Assembly (NCBI GenBank): GCA_046728055.1 | Contig: JBKPDU010000146.1 | Coordinates: forward strand, 1 to 7,867 | Length of the DNA: 7,867 nucleotides | Origin: AC-69 sp046728055 | GTDB taxonomy: Bacteria; Actinomycetota; UBA4738; HRBIN12 | Reading direction: 5' to 3' | Shown here: positions 6,205 through 7,867 of the stretch, in pieces | Layout: each line of letters starts with the position of its first letter | Numbering within the stretch: the stretch's first letter is position 1 | Made by a program: the position numbers and the translations under genes | Notes under the pieces: model-generated | Told to the model about the DNA's origin: nothing | The model's database searches: none | Seen by the model: the letters and a program-made list of their open reading frames with translations, nothing else

Positions 6205-6233
6205 ACCCTAGGTGTACGTCGTACACTTGTCAA
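6205..6233 (-). promoter_or_regulatory. Predicted promoter of the MDR oxidoreductase gene
   Basis: On the minus strand a consensus -35 TTGACA (6233-6228) and a TAGGGT -10 (6210-6205) are separated by exactly 17 bases. The spacer (6227-6211) holds the whole of operator 2. A bound repressor would cover the site between the two hexamers, as in classical TetR-type control. Read from sequence only. Confidence 0.7.
6212..6226. promoter_or_regulatory. TetR-type operator 2 (GTGTACGTCGTACAC)
   Basis: This second perfect 15-base palindrome has arms identical to operator 1, with centres 34 bases apart. It sits inside the spacer of the minus-strand promoter facing the oxidoreductase gene and about 55 bases before the tetR start codon. 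Occupation could therefore control both directions, giving autoregulation of tetR. Confidence 0.85.
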
Positions 6234-6245
6234 GGCCCTTATGGA

Positions 6246-6262
6246 GCCCGTCCCGGACGGGC
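6246..6262 (+). repeat. GC-rich hairpin in the tetR leader
   Basis: GCCCGTCC (6246-6253) and GGACGGGC (6255-6262) are perfect 8-base inverted arms around one C, ending seven bases before the tetR ribosome site. In RNA this would fold as a strong stem with a small loop. The flanking CAAGGCCC and GGGCCCTTGG could extend it with a bulge. It may limit tetR translation or be a DNA-level site; no run of T follows, so it does not look like a terminator. Confidence 0.5.
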
Positions 6263-6280
6263 CCTTGGCAGGAGGTGGTG

Positions 6281-6964
6281 ATGGCCGTGAAGAGCGAGGT
6301 CGAAGCGGGGCCACGTGAGCACCTGAGCAGGGAGAAGGTCCTGCTCGCCGCCGTCGCGCTGGCGGACGAGGCTGGTGTGGAGTCCCTCAGCATGCGCCGG
6401 CTCGCCCAGGAGCTCCTCGTCGTGCCGATGGCCCTGTACAAGCACGTGGCCAACAAGGACGAGTTACTCGACGGCATGCTCGATGTCGTGGTCGGCGAGA
6501 TCGATCCGCCCGATCCCGACCTCGACTGGAAGACCGCGGTCCGCCAGCGGATCCTCTCGGCCCGTCGAGCGCTCCTCCGCCACCCGTGGGCGTCCCGGGT
6601 CATGGAGTCACGGACCAATCCGACGCCCACGGTGCTCGCGTACATGGACTCGATGATCGGGATGTTCCGGGCTGGGGGTTTCTCGATCGACCTGACTCAC
6701 CACGCGATGCACGCGATGGGCAGCCGGCTGTTGGGGTTCTCCCAGGAACTGTTCAACGACCGCGCTGACACCGACCCGTCGACGGAGGCGGAGATGTGGG
6801 GGGCGATGTCCGAAGCGTACCCCTCCATCTACGAGCTCGTCCTAGCAATCACCCACGACGACGCGTCCGTCGTCGGTCCGGGATGCGACGATCAGTTCGA
6901 GTTCGAGTTCGCGCTAGATCTGTTACTCGACGGACTCGAGCGGCTGAGAAACCAATCGACATGA
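6281..6964 (+). CDS. TetR-family transcriptional repressor (tetracycline-repressor-like C-terminal domain)
   Basis: The protein has 227 residues. The N-terminal DNA-binding domain spans about residues 16-62 (SREKVLLAAVALADEAGVES, then LSMRRLAQELLVVPMALYKH), with the recognition helix around VPMALYKHVANKDEL, ending in the usual helix 4 start. The C-terminal part (about 80-227) is all-helical ligand-binding and dimer sequence, and resembles the TetR_C_1 type (PF02909), which often regulates small-molecule resistance genes. The ATG at 6281 is preceded by AGGAGG (6270-6275). An upstream in-frame GTG at 6212 lies inside operator 2 and is not credible as a start. The gene is divergent from the MDR oxidoreductase gene, with two matching palindromes between, so it most likely represses both that gene and itself and is released by a small hydrophobic ligand. 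The next gene overlaps its stop by four bases (ATGA). Confidence 0.93.
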   Translation: MAVKSEVEAGPREHLSREKVLLAAVALADEAGVESLSMRRLAQELLVVPMALYKHVANKDELLDGMLDVVVGEIDPPDPDLDWKTAVRQRILSARRALLRHPWASRVMESRTNPTPTVLAYMDSMIGMFRAGGFSIDLTHHAMHAMGSRLLGFSQELFNDRADTDPSTEAEMWGAMSEAYPSIYELVLAITHDDASVVGPGCDDQFEFEFALDLLLDGLERLRNQST

Positions 6965-7671
6965 CGGGCCAGCCTCGTCGTGCTGCTCTGAAACGACCTT
7001 TGATCGCCGTGGTGGGCGTCGTCGCCGCTGTCTCATTCCTCGCGGGCCTCGCCACCGGCCGCTCGACTGGCCCAGAAACCGCCATCCCGGATGAGACGTC
7101 CCCGACCCCGAGTCCGGTGACGGCGTCTACCTACCTGCGGTACCACGCGGCGACACCCAGGCAGCCGTTCACCGAACTGCTCGAGCCGTTCGACTACGAC
7201 CCCGCGCCGCCCCTCGAGGTCACCGCGATCGACGGCTACTACCTGCGGATCGTTTCGCTCGACGAGGTGGGCGGGCCGCGCTGGGGCCTGCCGCTCCATT
7301 GCCGCCGGTGCCCGGCATTCCGGGTGGACCCCGGGGTCGAGACCTTCCTTCTGTACCGGGGACGATGGTGGATGGAGCACCAGATGTCTGGGTTCAGGGC
7401 CTTCGGTCACTACGAGGTCCACGGTGACCGAGTCGCGTTCTTCAACGATCCGAACTGCTCGGGCACCCGGGGCGTGTACCGGTGGTCGAGGACTCGGACG
7501 ACCCTGTCCTTCCAGGTGCTACAGGATCCGTGCCCGTTCGAGGACGAGCGCGCTGACGATCTGATGTTCTCGCCCTGGACCCGCGTCCGCCCGTGCCTGT
7601 CGGGGATCGAGTACTGGTGGCCGGCACTGATCGGGTGCAAGGGCGGCGAGTCGGGTGTCCAGTTCCCGTGA
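6961..7671 (+). CDS. Membrane-anchored extracytoplasmic protein of unknown function
   Basis: The protein has 236 residues, starting at the ATG that overlaps the tetR stop (ATGA), so translation is probably coupled; a much longer in-frame upstream extension would only retrace tetR. A basic N-terminus (RRAALKR) is followed by one hydrophobic helix (about 13-33). There is no lipobox Cys, so it is a signal anchor or uncleaved signal. A Pro/Ser/Thr-rich stretch (about 35-56) leads to a domain of about 150 residues rich in aromatics and predicted strands. That domain contains GRWWMEH, FGHYEVHGDRVAFF, GVYRW, LSFQVLQDPC and a closing PWTR. Six cysteines (114, 117, 166, 191, 212, 226) suggest disulfides outside the membrane. 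The repeated G-x-Y-x-V / G-x-Y-x-W pattern hints at a lipocalin-like beta-barrel, but I do not recognise the family. Location next to tetR suggests a role tied to the same stress or ligand. Confidence 0.85.
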   Translation: MTGQPRRAALKRPLIAVVGVVAAVSFLAGLATGRSTGPETAIPDETSPTPSPVTASTYLRYHAATPRQPFTELLEPFDYDPAPPLEVTAIDGYYLRIVSLDEVGGPRWGLPLHCRRCPAFRVDPGVETFLLYRGRWWMEHQMSGFRAFGHYEVHGDRVAFFNDPNCSGTRGVYRWSRTRTTLSFQVLQDPCPFEDERADDLMFSPWTRVRPCLSGIEYWWPALIGCKGGESGVQFP

Positions 7672-7867
7672 GCAACTCGGAGGTCGACGTCGGGGTGATG
7701 CTTCGCGGCGTCGGCAAGCGTGATCGCGTCCTGCCGGGATCGACCCGCTGCTCGTGAAGGAGGTGGTCGACGAGCTCCAGCAAGAGGAGCGGAAGATCAG
7801 GGAGAATCTCCGGGGCCTCCAGGGAGAGCCGGACGCGGCCCACGCCCTGGCGGCCCTCCGGCTGCTC
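7668..7867 (+). pseudogene. Hypothetical protein, 5' part, apparent one-base frameshift, cut by the window edge
   Basis: A GTG at 7668 overlaps the previous stop (GTGA), the same kind of coupling seen one gene earlier. It reads MSNSEVDVGVMLRGVGKRDR then VLP, but this frame stops at 7755-7757. The frame beginning at 7736 is open to the edge and encodes GIDPLLVKEVVDELQQEE, then RKIRENLRGLQGEPDAAHAL and AALRLL, a charged, helix-forming sequence that looks genuinely coding. The two halves join if one G is restored to the GGG run at 7736-7738. Within the second frame there is no convincing ribosome site for an independent start (the first GTG is 7754). It is most likely a third gene of the tetR operon with a real or artefactual deletion. 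No family recognised. Confidence 0.5.

Noticed and set aside
6212..6280. Longer N-terminus for the TetR protein from the GTG at 6212
   Set aside because: The GTG is the first codon-like triplet of operator 2, there is no ribosome site, and the extra residues do not resemble TetR N-termini. The ATG at 6281 has a proper AGGAGG.
6796..6960. Extended N-terminus of the membrane-anchored protein upstream of 6961
   Set aside because: It consists of Arg-rich residues read out of frame from tetR. The ATGA overlap and the signal anchor place the start at 6961.
7442..7843. A 133-codon minus-strand frame at the right end
   Set aside because: It spans two plus-strand genes linked by a GTGA overlap and its translation is Arg/Thr/Pro-rich without recognisable features.

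Overview
This is a GC-rich window with strong Shine-Dalgarno sequences, frequent GTG starts and short or overlapping intergenic gaps. The protein families present, and a palindrome upstream of a secreted polysaccharide hydrolase, look most like a soil-type Actinomycetota or a related high-GC Gram-positive lineage. That placement is inferred from style and family resemblance, not from a marker gene. No RNA genes, CRISPR arrays, insertion sequences or phage genes are visible, and no gene-free stretch exceeds about 225 bases.

Layout, left to right. (1) On the minus strand, a small two-helix membrane protein (2TM family) is followed after 24 bases by the N-terminal part of an amidinotransferase or dimethylargininase-like gene. 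That gene runs off the left edge and carries an apparent one-base frameshift. (2) On the plus strand is the main gene: a large secreted enzyme joining a cellulase-type Ig-like domain, a GH9 catalytic domain, a proline linker and a CE4 polysaccharide deacetylase domain. It has a readable sigma-70-type promoter with a 17-base perfect palindrome just downstream of the predicted transcription start. (3) On the minus strand, converging on it, is an alpha/beta-hydrolase of the epoxide hydrolase family. (4) Divergent from that is a small MmcQ/YjbR-like protein. (5) On the minus strand is a zinc-independent MDR oxidoreductase. (6) Divergent from it is an apparent operon: a TetR repressor, a membrane-anchored protein of unknown function (ATGA overlap), and a third gene (GTGA overlap) that is frameshifted and cut by the right edge.

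Two small systems can be read directly. One is a regulated polysaccharide-degrading enzyme that could combine backbone cleavage with deacetylation in a single secreted chain. The other is a TetR/MDR divergent pair. Here two near-identical 15-base palindromes lie in the shared region, one of them exactly in the 17-base spacer of a TTGACA/TAGGGT promoter facing the oxidoreductase. The other genes look like ordinary housekeeping or detoxification functions.

Both edge genes would be repaired by restoring a single G. These breaks may therefore be assembly errors rather than true pseudogenes.
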